Source: Duganella aquatilis (GTDB lineage Bacteria; Pseudomonadota; Gammaproteobacteria; Burkholderiales; Burkholderiaceae_D). Taken from it: 64,000 bases of DNA. Shown one piece after another: positions 54,629 through 62,996 of the stretch. The stretch is from positions 62,001-126,000 of the forward strand of contig NZ_WKJL01000015.1 in NCBI RefSeq assembly GCF_009674565.1, in the 5' to 3' direction. Position 1 is the first letter of the stretch. Every line of letters starts with the position of its first letter. Under the pieces are notes generated by a model. The model saw only the letters and a program-made list of their open reading frames with translations. It was not told where the DNA came from and did no database searches. The position numbers were made by a program, and so were the translations under genes.

Positions 54629-55093
54629 ATGACGGCAGGCATCCATCATTACCAGGTCGATGTGGAGTGGACCGGCAACCGCGGCAGCGGCACCTCCGGC
54701 TACAGGGATTACGACCGCAACCACACCATCAGCGCCGACGGCAAGCCGGCGATTCCCGGCTCCTCGGACCCGGCCTTTCGCGGCGATGCGGCACGCTGGA
54801 ACCCGGAAGATCTGCTGGTGGCGTCGGCCTCGGCCTGCCACAAACTGTGGTATTTACACCTCTGTGCCGAGGCGGGCATCGTGGTGACGGCGTATGTGGA
54901 CGAAGCGGAAGGCACGATGAAGGAAGACGCCAGCGGCGGCCGCTTCGAGCGCATCGTGCTGCGCCCGCGCGTGACGATTGCGGCCGGCAACCCGGAACTG
55001 GCGGCCAGCCTGCACCATGCGGCGCATGAGAAATGCTACATCGCCAACTCGGTCAACTTTCCGATCCTGTGCCAACCTAGCATTGAATCGTAG
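54629..55093 (+). CDS. OsmC family protein
   Basis: A 154-residue thiol-dependent peroxidase-type protein. The reactive Cys is in SASACHKLWYLHLCAEAGI, and the second Cys in HEKCYIANSVNFPI, the standard OsmC layout. It detoxifies organic hydroperoxides. A strong AAGGAG ribosome site precedes the ATG. Its last 17 bp overlap tail-to-tail with the gene on the other strand, so the two transcripts converge. Confidence 0.92.
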   Translation: MTAGIHHYQVDVEWTGNRGSGTSGYRDYDRNHTISADGKPAIPGSSDPAFRGDAARWNPEDLLVASASACHKLWYLHLCAEAGIVVTAYVDEAEGTMKEDASGGRFERIVLRPRVTIAAGNPELAASLHHAAHEKCYIANSVNFPILCQPSIES

Positions 55094-55502
55094 CGCCGGC
55101 GCGGGTGCAGACCTTGCCGGACGGCCCGACCACGCCGCTGCCGGCGTTGTTATAGCGCACGCCATTGACGCCATAGCAGCCGCCGGCATCGCAATTGGTG
55201 ACCGGGACCGGCGCGCGCGGCGGACTCGGCAGGGTTGGCGTCATGGACGGCATCTTCACCGACGTCACGCGCTTTTGCTGCGGCATGCGGTCGATGATCT
55301 GCGGCACCGGACGGCGCGGCATCGGCCGTTGCGCCGGCGCCGTGCGGCAAGGCTCGACGGCCAGCTTGGTGCCGTCGGCACTGAGCGTGCAGACCGGCAA
55401 TTTGGCGTAGTCGTCCGTGGCCTGGTCGGCCCATGCGTATTCACACACCAGCATGCCGAACAGGAACACAACGGTCAACGCGGCTGGCTTGGCGATATTC
55501 AT
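55077..55502 (-). CDS. Small secreted Cys-containing protein, function unknown
   Basis: A 141-residue protein with a signal peptide (AALTVVFLFGMLVCEYAWAD). The middle is Pro/Arg-rich. The C-terminal 40 residues (CDAGGCYGVNGVRYNNAG, GPSGKVCTRAGATIQC) contain four Cys in a C-x4-C ... C-x8-C pattern, likely two disulfides. I recall similar C-termini in other betaproteobacterial secreted proteins but cannot name a family. It overlaps the OsmC gene's 3' end by 17 bp. Confidence 0.7.
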   Translation of the reverse strand: MNIAKPAALTVVFLFGMLVCEYAWADQATDDYAKLPVCTLSADGTKLAVEPCRTAPAQRPMPRRPVPQIIDRMPQQKRVTSVKMPSMTPTLPSPPRAPVPVTNCDAGGCYGVNGVRYNNAGSGVVGPSGKVCTRAGATIQC

Positions 55503-55573
55503 GGTCTTCCCTCCTTGTCTATATTATTAGCAGACGCACGATTGGAAGGAAGACACGGAAACAATTCGTAACC

Positions 55574-57628
55574 TTAGTGCACCGATACCGCCAGCCAGCC
55601 GGCCGCCGGCAACAGCGGCACCAGCAGCAGCGCCACGATGTTGATGATCTTGATCAGCGGATTCACCGCCGGCCCGGCCGTGTCCTTGTACGGATCGCCG
55701 ACCGTGTCGCCGGTGACGGCCGCCTTGTGCGCGTCCGAACCCTTGCCGCCGAAATGGCCATCCTCGATGTATTTCTTGGCGTTGTCCCAGGCGCCGCCGC
55801 CGGTGGTCATCGAAATCGCCACGAACAGCCCGGTGACAATGGTGCCCATCAGCATGCCGCCCAGCGCCGCCGAACCCAGCAGCATGCCGACCAGGATAGG
55901 CACCACCACCGGCAACAGCGACGGCACGATCATTTCCTTGATGGCCGACGCGGTCAGCATGTCGACCGCCTTGTCGTACTCCGGCTTGGCCGTGCCTTCC
56001 ATGATGCCCTTGATGTCGCGGAACTGGCGCCGCACCTCCACCACCACGGCGCCGGCCGCGCGCCCCACCGCTTCCATCGCCATGGCGCCGAACAGATAGG
56101 GAATCAGGCCGCCGATGATCAGGCCGACGATCACCATCGGGTCCGACAGGTCGAAGGTGATGCTGCGCCCGGCCGAGGCCAGCGCGTGCGTGTAATCGGC
56201 AAACAGCACCAGCGCCGCCAGGCCGGCCGAACCAATCGCGTAGCCCTTGGTGACCGCCTTGGTGGTGTTGCCCACCGCATCCAGCGGATCGGTAATCGCG
56301 CGCACCGAGTCCGGCATGCCGGACATTTCGGCGATGCCGCCGGCGTTGTCGGTGATCGGACCATAGGCGTCCAGCGCCACCACGATGCCGGCCATCGACA
56401 GCATCGACGTCGCGGCGATCGCCACGCCGTACAGCTGGCCCAGCTGGTACGAGACCAGGATGGCCGCGCACACCGCCAGCACCGGATACGCGGTCGACTT
56501 CATCGACACGCCCAGGCCGGCAATGATGTTGGTGCCGTGGCCGGTGGTCGACGCTTCGGCAATGTGCTTGACCGGGTGGAAGTCGGTGCCGGTGTAGTAT
56601 TCGGTGATGTAGACCATCAGCCCGGTCAGCACGATGCCGACCACGGTGCAGCCGATCATCTTGCCGCGCATGGCGTCGTCCGGCCACAGCTGCCAGGTCA
56701 CGGCCACGAAACCGATCAGCGACAACCCGGCCGCCCACCACAGGCCGGTGTACAGCGCCGACATGATCTTCTTGCCCGGCTTGGCCTTGACCATCGAGCA
56801 GCCGATGATCGAGGCGATGATGGACACCGCACCCAGCAGCAGCGGATACACCACCGCCGTGGTCCCGGCAGAGCCCATCAGCAGCGCGCCAAGCAGCATG
56901 GTGGCGATCAGCGTCACCACATAGGTCTCGAACAGGTCGGCCGCCATGCCGGCGCAATCGCCGACGTTGTCGCCGACGTTATCGGCGATCACCGCCGGAT
57001 TGCGCGGATCGTCTTCCGGAATGCCCGCCTCCACCTTGCCGACCAGGTCCGCGCCGACATCCGCGCCCTTGGTGAAGATGCCGCCGCCGAGCCGCGCGAA
57101 AATCGAGATCAGCGAGGCGCCGAACGCCAGCCCGATCATCGGCTCTATCGTCTTGTGCAAGTCGATGCCCGGCCCGACGCCGGCCACCAGGAACATATAG
57201 AACAGCACCACGCCCAGCAGGCCCAGTCCCACCACCAGCATGCCGGTGATGGCGCCGCCCTTGAAGGCGACGTTGAGCGCCTCGTTCATGCCGCGCGTGG
57301 CCGCCTGCGCCGTGCGCACATTGGCGCGCACCGAGACGTTCATGCCGATGAAGCCGCACGCGCCCGACAGCACCGCGCCGATCAGGAAGCCGATGGCGGT
57401 GCTCAGGTCCAGCAAAACGCCAATCAGGATGAGGAGCACCACGCCGACGATCGCAATGGTGCGGTACTGGCGCGCCAGATAGGCGGCGGCGCCCTGTTGA
57501 ATCGCGAGCGCGATTTCCTGCATGCGGGGGTTGCCCGCGTCCTGTCGCAAGATCCAGCTGCGCGACCAGAGTCCATACACCACGGCAATGACGCCGCACG
57601 CCACTGCTATCCATAAGCTGGCTGCCAT
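55574..57628 (-). CDS. hppA: Membrane-bound proton pyrophosphatase, K(+)-independent type
   Basis: A 684-residue polytopic enzyme that pumps ions using pyrophosphate. Pyrophosphate-binding motifs are visible: GIFTKGADVGADLVGKVEAGIPEDDPRNPAVIADNVGDNVGDCAGMAADLFE and DNAGGIAEM, GDTVGDPYKDTAGPAVN. The segment GNTTKAVTKG has Lys457 and Thr460 where potassium-dependent enzymes have Ala and Gly, a known marker of potassium independence and, usually, proton pumping. It ends the housekeeping block and is separated from adk by a strong terminator. Confidence 0.93.
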   Translation of the reverse strand: MAASLWIAVACGVIAVVYGLWSRSWILRQDAGNPRMQEIALAIQQGAAAYLARQYRTIAIVGVVLLILIGVLLDLSTAIGFLIGAVLSGACGFIGMNVSVRANVRTAQAATRGMNEALNVAFKGGAITGMLVVGLGLLGVVLFYMFLVAGVGPGIDLHKTIEPMIGLAFGASLISIFARLGGGIFTKGADVGADLVGKVEAGIPEDDPRNPAVIADNVGDNVGDCAGMAADLFETYVVTLIATMLLGALLMGSAGTTAVVYPLLLGAVSIIASIIGCSMVKAKPGKKIMSALYTGLWWAAGLSLIGFVAVTWQLWPDDAMRGKMIGCTVVGIVLTGLMVYITEYYTGTDFHPVKHIAEASTTGHGTNIIAGLGVSMKSTAYPVLAVCAAILVSYQLGQLYGVAIAATSMLSMAGIVVALDAYGPITDNAGGIAEMSGMPDSVRAITDPLDAVGNTTKAVTKGYAIGSAGLAALVLFADYTHALASAGRSITFDLSDPMVIVGLIIGGLIPYLFGAMAMEAVGRAAGAVVVEVRRQFRDIKGIMEGTAKPEYDKAVDMLTASAIKEMIVPSLLPVVVPILVGMLLGSAALGGMLMGTIVTGLFVAISMTTGGGAWDNAKKYIEDGHFGGKGSDAHKAAVTGDTVGDPYKDTAGPAVNPLIKIINIVALLLVPLLPAAGWLAVSVH

Positions 57629-57718
57629 ATTGTCCCCTTTTATTTTTGTTGATTAAGCCGTACAAACCACACTTCACGTGCGAACTGCAAAACTTCAAAA
57701 ACGGGATGGCATCCAGCG

Positions 57719-57745
57719 AAAAAAAAAGCGGACCATCGGTCCGCT
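57719..57745 (-). terminator. Rho-independent terminator of adk
   Basis: AGCGGACC and GGTCCGCT (57727-57734, 57738-57745) form an 8-bp stem with a 3-nt loop, followed on the minus strand by a run of nine T. It lies just past the adk stop. Confidence 0.9.
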
Positions 57746-57757
57746 CTACTTTAACGC

Positions 57758-58414
57758 TTATTTCGACAGCGCGGCAAACGCGGCGTCGCGAATTTCCTCA
57801 ACGGGGCCGACGCCCTCGATGCGGCGATATTTCGGCGCGCCTGCCTGGCCCGATTGTGCCCAGTCGTTGTAGTAACCCAGCAGCACTTCGGTCTGGTTGT
57901 GATACACGTCCAGACGCTTCTTGACCACTTCGGCCTTGTCGTCGTCGCGCTGCACCAGGTCTTCGCCGGTGACGTCGTCCTTGCCTTCAACCTTCGGCGG
58001 GTTGAACTTGACGTGGTAGACGCGGCCCGAGCCTGGATGGCAACGGCGGCCGTCGATACGCTCGATGATCGATTCGTCCGGCACGGCGATTTCCAGCACG
58101 TAGTCCACTGCCACGCCGCTGTCCTTCATGGCGTCGGCCTGGGCGATGGTGCGCGGGAAGCCGTCGAACAGGTAGCCGTGGGCGCAATCCGGCTGCGTCA
58201 GGCGGTCCTTGACCAGGCCGATGATGATGTCATCCGATACCAAACCACCCGCATCCATGACCTTCTTGGCGGCCAGGCCCAACTCCGAACCCGCCTTGAT
58301 GGCTGCGCGCAGCATGTCGCCAGTGGAGATTTGCGGGATGTTATATTTTTCTTTGATGAAGTTAGCCTGAGTGCCTTTGCCGGCACCTGGTGCTCCTAAA
58401 AGAATAAGACGCAT
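57758..58414 (-). CDS. adk: Adenylate kinase
   Basis: A 218-residue long-type adenylate kinase converting ATP plus AMP to two ADP. It has the P-loop GAPGAGKGTQA, the AMP-binding TGDMLRAAI, the DGFPRTIAQAD motif, and a LID domain (RRCHPGSGRVYHVKFNPPKVEGKDDVTGEDLVQRDDD) without Zn-binding Cys. Length and motifs are typical for proteobacteria. The gene is preceded by kdsB at about 180 bp, and followed by the terminator. Confidence 0.97.
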   Translation of the reverse strand: MRLILLGAPGAGKGTQANFIKEKYNIPQISTGDMLRAAIKAGSELGLAAKKVMDAGGLVSDDIIIGLVKDRLTQPDCAHGYLFDGFPRTIAQADAMKDSGVAVDYVLEIAVPDESIIERIDGRRCHPGSGRVYHVKFNPPKVEGKDDVTGEDLVQRDDDKAEVVKKRLDVYHNQTEVLLGYYNDWAQSGQAGAPKYRRIEGVGPVEEIRDAAFAALSK

Positions 58415-58591
58415 GAAAAATTCCTAAAAATCAGATATGGGTATGGGTTAGTAAGTAGCGGATCGTACGAAACTTACCACAAAACATAGTTTGAACGCCA
58501 ATTTAAGCCTGATATACCGTATGAATATCGCACAGTTACAACCGTTATATCAGCACTTGCTGACGGGCGACTGACGTTGTTTTGATATAAA

Positions 58592-59338
58592 TCAATAGAA
58601 CTGGCGTACGCGCTCCAGGTCTTCCGGCGTGTCGACACCGGCGGCCGGGGCCGAATCGGTGACGTGAACGGCGATCGGATGGCCGTGCCACAGCACGCGC
58701 AGCTGCTCCAGCGCCTCGATCGATTCCAGCGGCGACACTTCCAGCGCCGGGTAGGCTTGCAGAAAGTCGTTGCGGTAGGCGTACAGTCCGATGTGACGGA
58801 GCGGTACATAAGCGGCGGGCAGCGCCTCCCTGGTCTGCGCGAAGGCGTCGCGGTGCCACGGGATGGTGGCGCGCGAGAAGTACAAGGCGCGGCCGGACTT
58901 GTCCAGCACCACCTTGACCACGTTCGGGTTGAAGGCGTCGGCGGCGTCGTGCAGCGGATGGGCGCAGGTGGCCATGGTGACGTCGGCGTCGATCAGCGCG
59001 GCGGCCGCCTGCAGCAGCGCCGGGTCGATCAGCGGTTCGTCGCCTTGCAGGTTGACGATGACGGCGTCGGCCGCCAGGTTCAGCGTGCGCGCCACTTCGG
59101 CGATGCGGTCGGTGCCGGACGGATGGTCGGCGCGCGTCATGCACACTTCCACGCCATGCTGTGCGCAGGCGGCACGGATGTCTTCATGGTCGGTGGCGAC
59201 GATGATGCGGGACGCGCCGGACTGCTGCGCGCGTTCGGCCACGCGCACCACCATCGGCTTGCCGCCGAGGTCGGCCAGCGGCTTGTTCGGCAGCCGGGTC
59301 GAGGCCAGGCGTGCCGGGATGATGACGATGAAGGACAC
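58592..59338 (-). CDS. kdsB: 3-deoxy-manno-octulosonate cytidylyltransferase
   Basis: A 248-residue enzyme that activates Kdo to CMP-Kdo for lipopolysaccharide inner core. Motifs: FIVIIPARLASTRLPNKPLADLGGKPMVVRV, ATDHEDI, NLQGDEPLIDP, and FYFSRATIPW-like FSRATIPWHRDAF. It starts with GTG. It lies 3 bp after the Trm112-like gene in the exbB-exbD-lpxK-trm112-kdsB order conserved in betaproteobacteria. Confidence 0.96.
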   Translation of the reverse strand: MSFIVIIPARLASTRLPNKPLADLGGKPMVVRVAERAQQSGASRIIVATDHEDIRAACAQHGVEVCMTRADHPSGTDRIAEVARTLNLAADAVIVNLQGDEPLIDPALLQAAAALIDADVTMATCAHPLHDAADAFNPNVVKVVLDKSGRALYFSRATIPWHRDAFAQTREALPAAYVPLRHIGLYAYRNDFLQAYPALEVSPLESIEALEQLRVLWHGHPIAVHVTDSAPAAGVDTPEDLERVRQFY

Positions 59339-59341
59339 TGC

Positions 59342-59518
59342 TTATTCCGCCTTGTCCTGCAGGGTGCGCGCTTCGTCGGCCCACATGATGGGGATGCCGT
59401 CGCGGATAGGATAGGCCAGGCGGTCGCCTTTGCAAATCATCTCCTGCGCCTTTTTATCGTACTCCAGAGGGCCTTTGCAGACCGGGCATACCAGGATATC
59501 AAGCAATCGAGCGTCCAC
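59342..59518 (-). CDS. Trm112-family small protein
   Basis: A 58-residue protein from the GTG at 59518, which has GGAG eight bases before it; upstream the frame begins only at a TTG. The sequence DARLLDILVCPVCKGPLEY and GDRLAYPIRDGIPIMWADEAR is the Trm112/YcaR fold, a partner of methyltransferases, here of unknown target. Only two Cys (CPVC) are present, so it does not hold the full zinc set. It overlaps the lpxK 3' end by 20 bp. Confidence 0.9.
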   Translation of the reverse strand: MDARLLDILVCPVCKGPLEYDKKAQEMICKGDRLAYPIRDGIPIMWADEARTLQDKAE

Positions 59519-60554
59519 GACATTTCTCCACAATTTGGTCGGCCAGCGCGCGGTCGATGCGCGCTGTTACCGGGACGACCCATAGTCGCGGGTCGTCTCT
59601 GAGTTCTTCAATTTGCGCACATTTTACTGCATCCTTCTCCGTCATCAAGATTAGGTCGGCGTCCAGGGCGGCGAATGGGCGGTCCTGGAAGTCGTGATGG
59701 TCGGGCAGAGGCAGTTCCTGGATGCGCAGGCCGGCGGTTTTCAGCATGCCGAAGAAGCGCGCGGGGTTGCCGATGCCGGCGGCGGCGGCAATGCGCAGAT
59801 CCGGCTGGGCAGCCAGTTCGGCCAATGTTTTGCGCTGCGTCCGGTCGCGCAACTGCTCGGCGAGATCGCCGGCCAACGTCATCTGCACCGGCGGCGTGCG
59901 GGCGCCAACCGCAGCGGCCAGCTCCGCGCCCAGCTGCGGCGTGTTGATGACGGTGAAGTCGCGGCGGCGGCTGACCGGCTCGCGCAGCGGGCCGGCCGGC
60001 AGCAGCCAGCCGTTGCCGGCGCCGCGGCCGTCGAACAGGATGATTTCCACGTCGCGTTGCAGCTTGTAGTGCTGCAGGCCGTCGTCGGTCAGCAGGATAT
60101 TCACATCAGGATGCGCGGCCAGCAGCGCGCGGCCGGTGGCGGCGCGGTCGCGCCCCACCATCACCGGTGCGCCGGTGCGCTGCCTGATCAGCAGCGGCTC
60201 GTCGCCCACCTGCGCCGGCGTCGAGGCGGCGGTCACTTCGCGCGCGCCATCGGCGTCGCTGCCGAAGCCGCGCGAAATCACGCCCGGCCGCATGCCGGCC
60301 GCCTGCAGCGCCTGCACCAGCCAGATCGTCAGCGGCGTCTTGCCGGTGCCGCCGATGTAGATATTCCCCACCACCACCACCGGCACCGGCAGCCGCGACG
60401 ACTTCAGCACGCCGGCGCGGAACAGGGCCGCGCGCAGGCCGCTTAGCAGACGGAACATCAGCGACACCGGCCACAACGCACAAGCCAGTGGCCCGCGCCG
60501 CAGCCAGTTACGCGTCAGCGTGGATTCCAGCGCCGACGCCTTATTTGTCGCCAC
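59499..60554 (-). CDS. lpxK: Tetraacyldisaccharide 4'-kinase
   Basis: A 351-residue inner-membrane-associated kinase of lipid A synthesis, adding the 4'-phosphate to the tetraacyl disaccharide. The Walker A sequence VGNIYIGGTGKTPLTIWL is near residue 65, and the catalytic DDGLQHY segment near residue 145. An N-terminal hydrophobic segment fits membrane association. It starts with GTG and overlaps the exbD stop by 14 bp. Confidence 0.95.
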   Translation of the reverse strand: MATNKASALESTLTRNWLRRGPLACALWPVSLMFRLLSGLRAALFRAGVLKSSRLPVPVVVVGNIYIGGTGKTPLTIWLVQALQAAGMRPGVISRGFGSDADGAREVTAASTPAQVGDEPLLIRQRTGAPVMVGRDRAATGRALLAAHPDVNILLTDDGLQHYKLQRDVEIILFDGRGAGNGWLLPAGPLREPVSRRRDFTVINTPQLGAELAAAVGARTPPVQMTLAGDLAEQLRDRTQRKTLAELAAQPDLRIAAAAGIGNPARFFGMLKTAGLRIQELPLPDHHDFQDRPFAALDADLILMTEKDAVKCAQIEELRDDPRLWVVPVTARIDRALADQIVEKCRGRSIA

Positions 60555-60975
60555 CGGTTTGCGCCGCGAAAGTCAGTTTTTCATAGCCGGCGATGCGCGC
60601 GGCTTCCATCACGTTGATCACCATCTGGTGCATGGCGAACTGGTCGGCATTGACGATCACCACCGGCGACTTGCCGGCGTCGCCGCCCTTGCCTGCCGCC
60701 TCGCGCATCGCCTGCGCAAAGCCGTTGACGTCGCGGAACGAGACCGGCTCGCCGTTGATGGTGTAGTTGCCCTTGGCATCCACCGTCACGTTCAGTTCGA
60801 ACGGCTTGTCGGTGGCCTTCTGCGCGTCGGCCGTCGGCAGCGTGATCTGCAGTTCGGTGAACTTGCTGTAGGTGGTGCTCACCATCAGGAAAATCAGGAT
60901 CACCAGCAGCACGTCGATAAACGGGATCAGGTTGATCTCCGGGTCCTCGCGGCGCTGGCCTTTGCGGAAATTCAT
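60541..60975 (-). CDS. exbD: ExbD/TolR family biopolymer transport protein
   Basis: A 144-residue protein with one N-terminal transmembrane helix (INLIPFIDVLLVILIFLMVSTTY, with the functional Asp) and a periplasmic domain, typical of ExbD/TolR. It forms a proton channel complex with the ExbB-like protein encoded 10 bp upstream and transmits energy to an outer membrane receptor or to Tol-like function. No tonB is in the window. Confidence 0.93.
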   Translation of the reverse strand: MNFRKGQRREDPEINLIPFIDVLLVILIFLMVSTTYSKFTELQITLPTADAQKATDKPFELNVTVDAKGNYTINGEPVSFRDVNGFAQAMREAAGKGGDAGKSPVVIVNADQFAMHQMVINVMEAARIAGYEKLTFAAQTGGDK

Positions 60976-60984
60976 GGCGCGTCC

Positions 60985-61590
60985 TTACTTGCGCTTGCTG
61001 TGGACAACGTCGACAAACTTCACCGCCTGCTGTTCCATGTCGATGATGAAGCTGTCGACCAGCGCGCGGAAGTGGCGGTAGAACACCAGCGTCGGCATCG
61101 CGATCGCCAGGCCGAAGCCGGTGTTGTACAGGGCCACCGAAATGCCGTGCGCCAGCGCCGCCGGATTGGAACCGGCGGTATTCTGCGAACCGAAGATCTC
61201 GATCATGCCGACCACCGTGCCGAACAGGCCCATCAGCGGCGCCAGCGTGGCGATGGTGCCCAGCGTGGTCAGGAAGCGCTCCAGCGTGTGGGCCACGCCG
61301 CTGCCCGCCTCTTCAATGGATTCCTTCATCACCTCGCGCGGCGCGTCCACATTGCGCAGCGCGGCCGACAGCACGATGCCCAGCGGCGAACTTTTTTCCA
61401 GCTTGTCGATGACGTCGGGCGTGATCTGCTTGTTGCGGTAGACCTGCACCACTTCGTCCAGCAGGCGTTTCGGGAGGATCTTGCTGCGGCGCAGATACAG
61501 CAAGCGTTCGATGATCAGGGCGGTTGCGACGATGGAAGCAATCAACAACAACCAGATAGGCCAACCTGCAGCTTGGAATATGGCGAGCAA
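60985..61590 (-). CDS. exbB: MotA/TolQ/ExbB-family proton channel protein
   Basis: A 201-residue membrane protein with three helices; the second half shows GVAHTLERFLTTLGTIATLAPLMGLFGTVVGMIEIF and PAALAHGISVALYNTGFGLAIAMPTLVFYRHF. It starts at a TTG at 61590 with AGGAG seven bases upstream and no better ATG. It is the first gene of exbB-exbD-lpxK-trm112-kdsB. Upstream is the 750-bp repeat array between it and cysC. Confidence 0.92.
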   Translation of the reverse strand: MLAIFQAAGWPIWLLLIASIVATALIIERLLYLRRSKILPKRLLDEVVQVYRNKQITPDVIDKLEKSSPLGIVLSAALRNVDAPREVMKESIEEAGSGVAHTLERFLTTLGTIATLAPLMGLFGTVVGMIEIFGSQNTAGSNPAALAHGISVALYNTGFGLAIAMPTLVFYRHFRALVDSFIIDMEQQAVKFVDVVHSKRK

Positions 61591-61671
61591 AACGAACTCC
61601 TGTGTAGAAAATCTGTACTTGAATGGCGCAATGTATCGTGTTGAGCCAAAGTGAGCAAGTGTCTGACGGAG

Positions 61672-62300
61672 TTCTCAACATTTTCTGTGGACAATAATGT
61701 GAGCAAGCTTTACCAACCAAACTCAAACCATTGATTTTAAAAGATATATCAATACAGCCTAAAAATAATGCAGCCCTCACAAACATTTGTCCAGTTATAC
61801 CCACATTCTGTTGATAAGATTGTGAGCAATGCCTTTTAGGACCTTCCATGTACTTGATTTCATTGATCTTTATATCCTTGAGCAAAAAATAAGCAAGAGG
61901 CAATAAGCACTTCTGCACAATAAATGTGGATAAGATTGTGCGTAAACATCACTCCTGCATAAGAGTGCCTTGATTTATAAAGACTTTCTTGCCATGAGTA
62001 AAAATTTAGCACAATTGTGTTTTTTCCCGGTTAGCAATATGCTCCAGCTATCGCTTACCCCACCCACTTCTGCACATTTTATGTGGATAAGATTGTTAGC
62101 AAGGCGCAAGTCACCCTGATAAGTCATTGATTTAAAACATTTTTATAGCCATGCGCAAAAATCCGGCAGGAGGTACAGTGATCAGCAGCGACGATCAGCC
62201 CAGCACCCCGCCCCATTATCATTGGCCAGTTTTGCACAAATTCTGTGGATAAAAGTGTGTGCAATGACCGAAGGCTGAAGGTAAGCCATTGATTTAAAAT
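61672..62300. repeat. Array of five units with DnaA-box-like dyads and AT-rich boxes
   Basis: Five units at 61672-61742, 61795-61874, 61911-61981, 62068-62137 and 62230-62300. Each has a left TTCTGCACA-like 9-mer, a 5-nt spacer (about 3 in unit 2) and a TGTGGATAA-like 9-mer, reverse complement of the DnaA box TTATCCACA. The right boxes are TGTGGACAA (61686), TGTTGATAA (61809), TGTGGATAA (61925, 62082, 62244). All continue into a loosely conserved GATTGTGAGCAA-like tail, and then, 35, 44, 36, 35 and 35 nt after the box, CATTGATTTAAAA or a close relative. The gaps between units differ. It could be a DnaA-binding or other regulator locus. Confidence 0.8.
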
Positions 62301-62313
62301 GAAATAATTTCAC

Positions 62314-62330
62314 TGCGTAAATTTTACGCA
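62314..62330. promoter_or_regulatory. 17-bp palindrome just before cysC
   Basis: TGCGTAAATTTTACGCA has 8-bp arms around a central T and ends 8 bp before the cysC ATG. No ribosome-binding site is seen between it and the start. It could be a protein operator or an RNA hairpin controlling initiation. Confidence 0.55.
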
Positions 62331-62338
62331 TAAAAAAT

Positions 62339-62878
62339 ATGCAAGAAGAAAAAAACTATCGCTCACCAAAACTGGTGATCTGGTTCACCGGCCTGTCCGG
62401 CTCTGGCAAATCGACGCTGGCAGAGGCGGTTTACCAGCGGCTGCAGCAGCAGGACCGCCCAGCCTATGTGCTGGACGGCGACGCCCTGCGCGGCGGCCTG
62501 TGCAGCGATCTAGGCTTCGACGCCGCCGCCCGCACCGAAAACAACCGCCGCGCCGGCCATGTCGCGCGGCTGATGACTGATGCGGGCCTGGTCGTGCTGG
62601 GCGCCTTCATTTCGCCGTTTGCCGAGCACAGGGCGTTGGTGCGCGGCCTGTTCGCGCCAGGCGAATTTATCGAAGTGCACTGCGACTGCCCACTGGAAGA
62701 ATGCGAGCGGCGCGATGTCAAAGGCCTGTACCGGCGCGCCCGCGCCGGCCAGATCACCGACTTCACCGGCATTTCCTCGCCCTATGAAACACCGCTGCGG
62801 CCAGAGCTGGTTGTCGATACTTCCAATCAGTCGGTCGACGCCGCCTGTGCACAGGTGCTGGCCTTGCTATCAAGATAA
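62339..62878 (+). CDS. cysC: Adenylyl-sulfate kinase (APS kinase)
   Basis: A 179-residue enzyme that phosphorylates adenylyl sulfate to PAPS, the sulfate donor. The P-loop is WFTGLSGSGKSTLAEAV, followed by LDGDALRGGLCSDLGFDAAARTENNRRAGHVARLMTDAG and the YRRARAGQITDFTGISSPYE region of the APS-binding lid. It lacks the cysDN sulfurylase genes usually adjacent. It is 118 bp upstream of a sulfotransferase gene on the same strand, so it is likely a dedicated donor supplier rather than part of assimilatory sulfate reduction. Confidence 0.9.
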   Translation: MQEEKNYRSPKLVIWFTGLSGSGKSTLAEAVYQRLQQQDRPAYVLDGDALRGGLCSDLGFDAAARTENNRRAGHVARLMTDAGLVVLGAFISPFAEHRALVRGLFAPGEFIEVHCDCPLEECERRDVKGLYRRARAGQITDFTGISSPYETPLRPELVVDTSNQSVDAACAQVLALLSR

Positions 62879-62996
62879 CCAGGCCACTCCATGTATCAAA
62901 AAACAACAAGTGTGCACCGTTACAATTCAAGATAAAACACCGCTCAAAATCTGTCATAGTAAAAAGCTTTCATATCTGCCAAGAAGCTCGTGACAA

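Larger units (their letters stand above)
61591..62338. other. AT-rich 748-bp intergenic region with a five-unit repeat array
   Basis: Apart from the array at 61672-62300 and the palindrome at 62314-62330, no gene is credible here: the ORF spanning 61313-61918 is antisense noise of exbB. The region is far more AT-rich than its neighbours and serves the divergent exbB and cysC promoters. Confidence 0.8.

Noticed and set aside
55433..57616. A 727-codon plus-strand frame opposite hppA
   Set aside because: The opposite strand encodes a full-length proton pyrophosphatase; the frame is a His/Arg-rich shadow.
61313..61918. A 201-codon minus-strand frame reaching into the repeat array
   Set aside because: It overlaps exbB in another frame and its unique part is AT-rich repeat DNA with no family match.
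61672..62300. CRISPR array or plasmid origin
   Set aside because: Repeats are imperfect dyads with unequal gaps and no cas genes, and no rep gene is present among flanking housekeeping genes. A main oriC is also unlikely because dnaA, dnaN and gyrB are absent.
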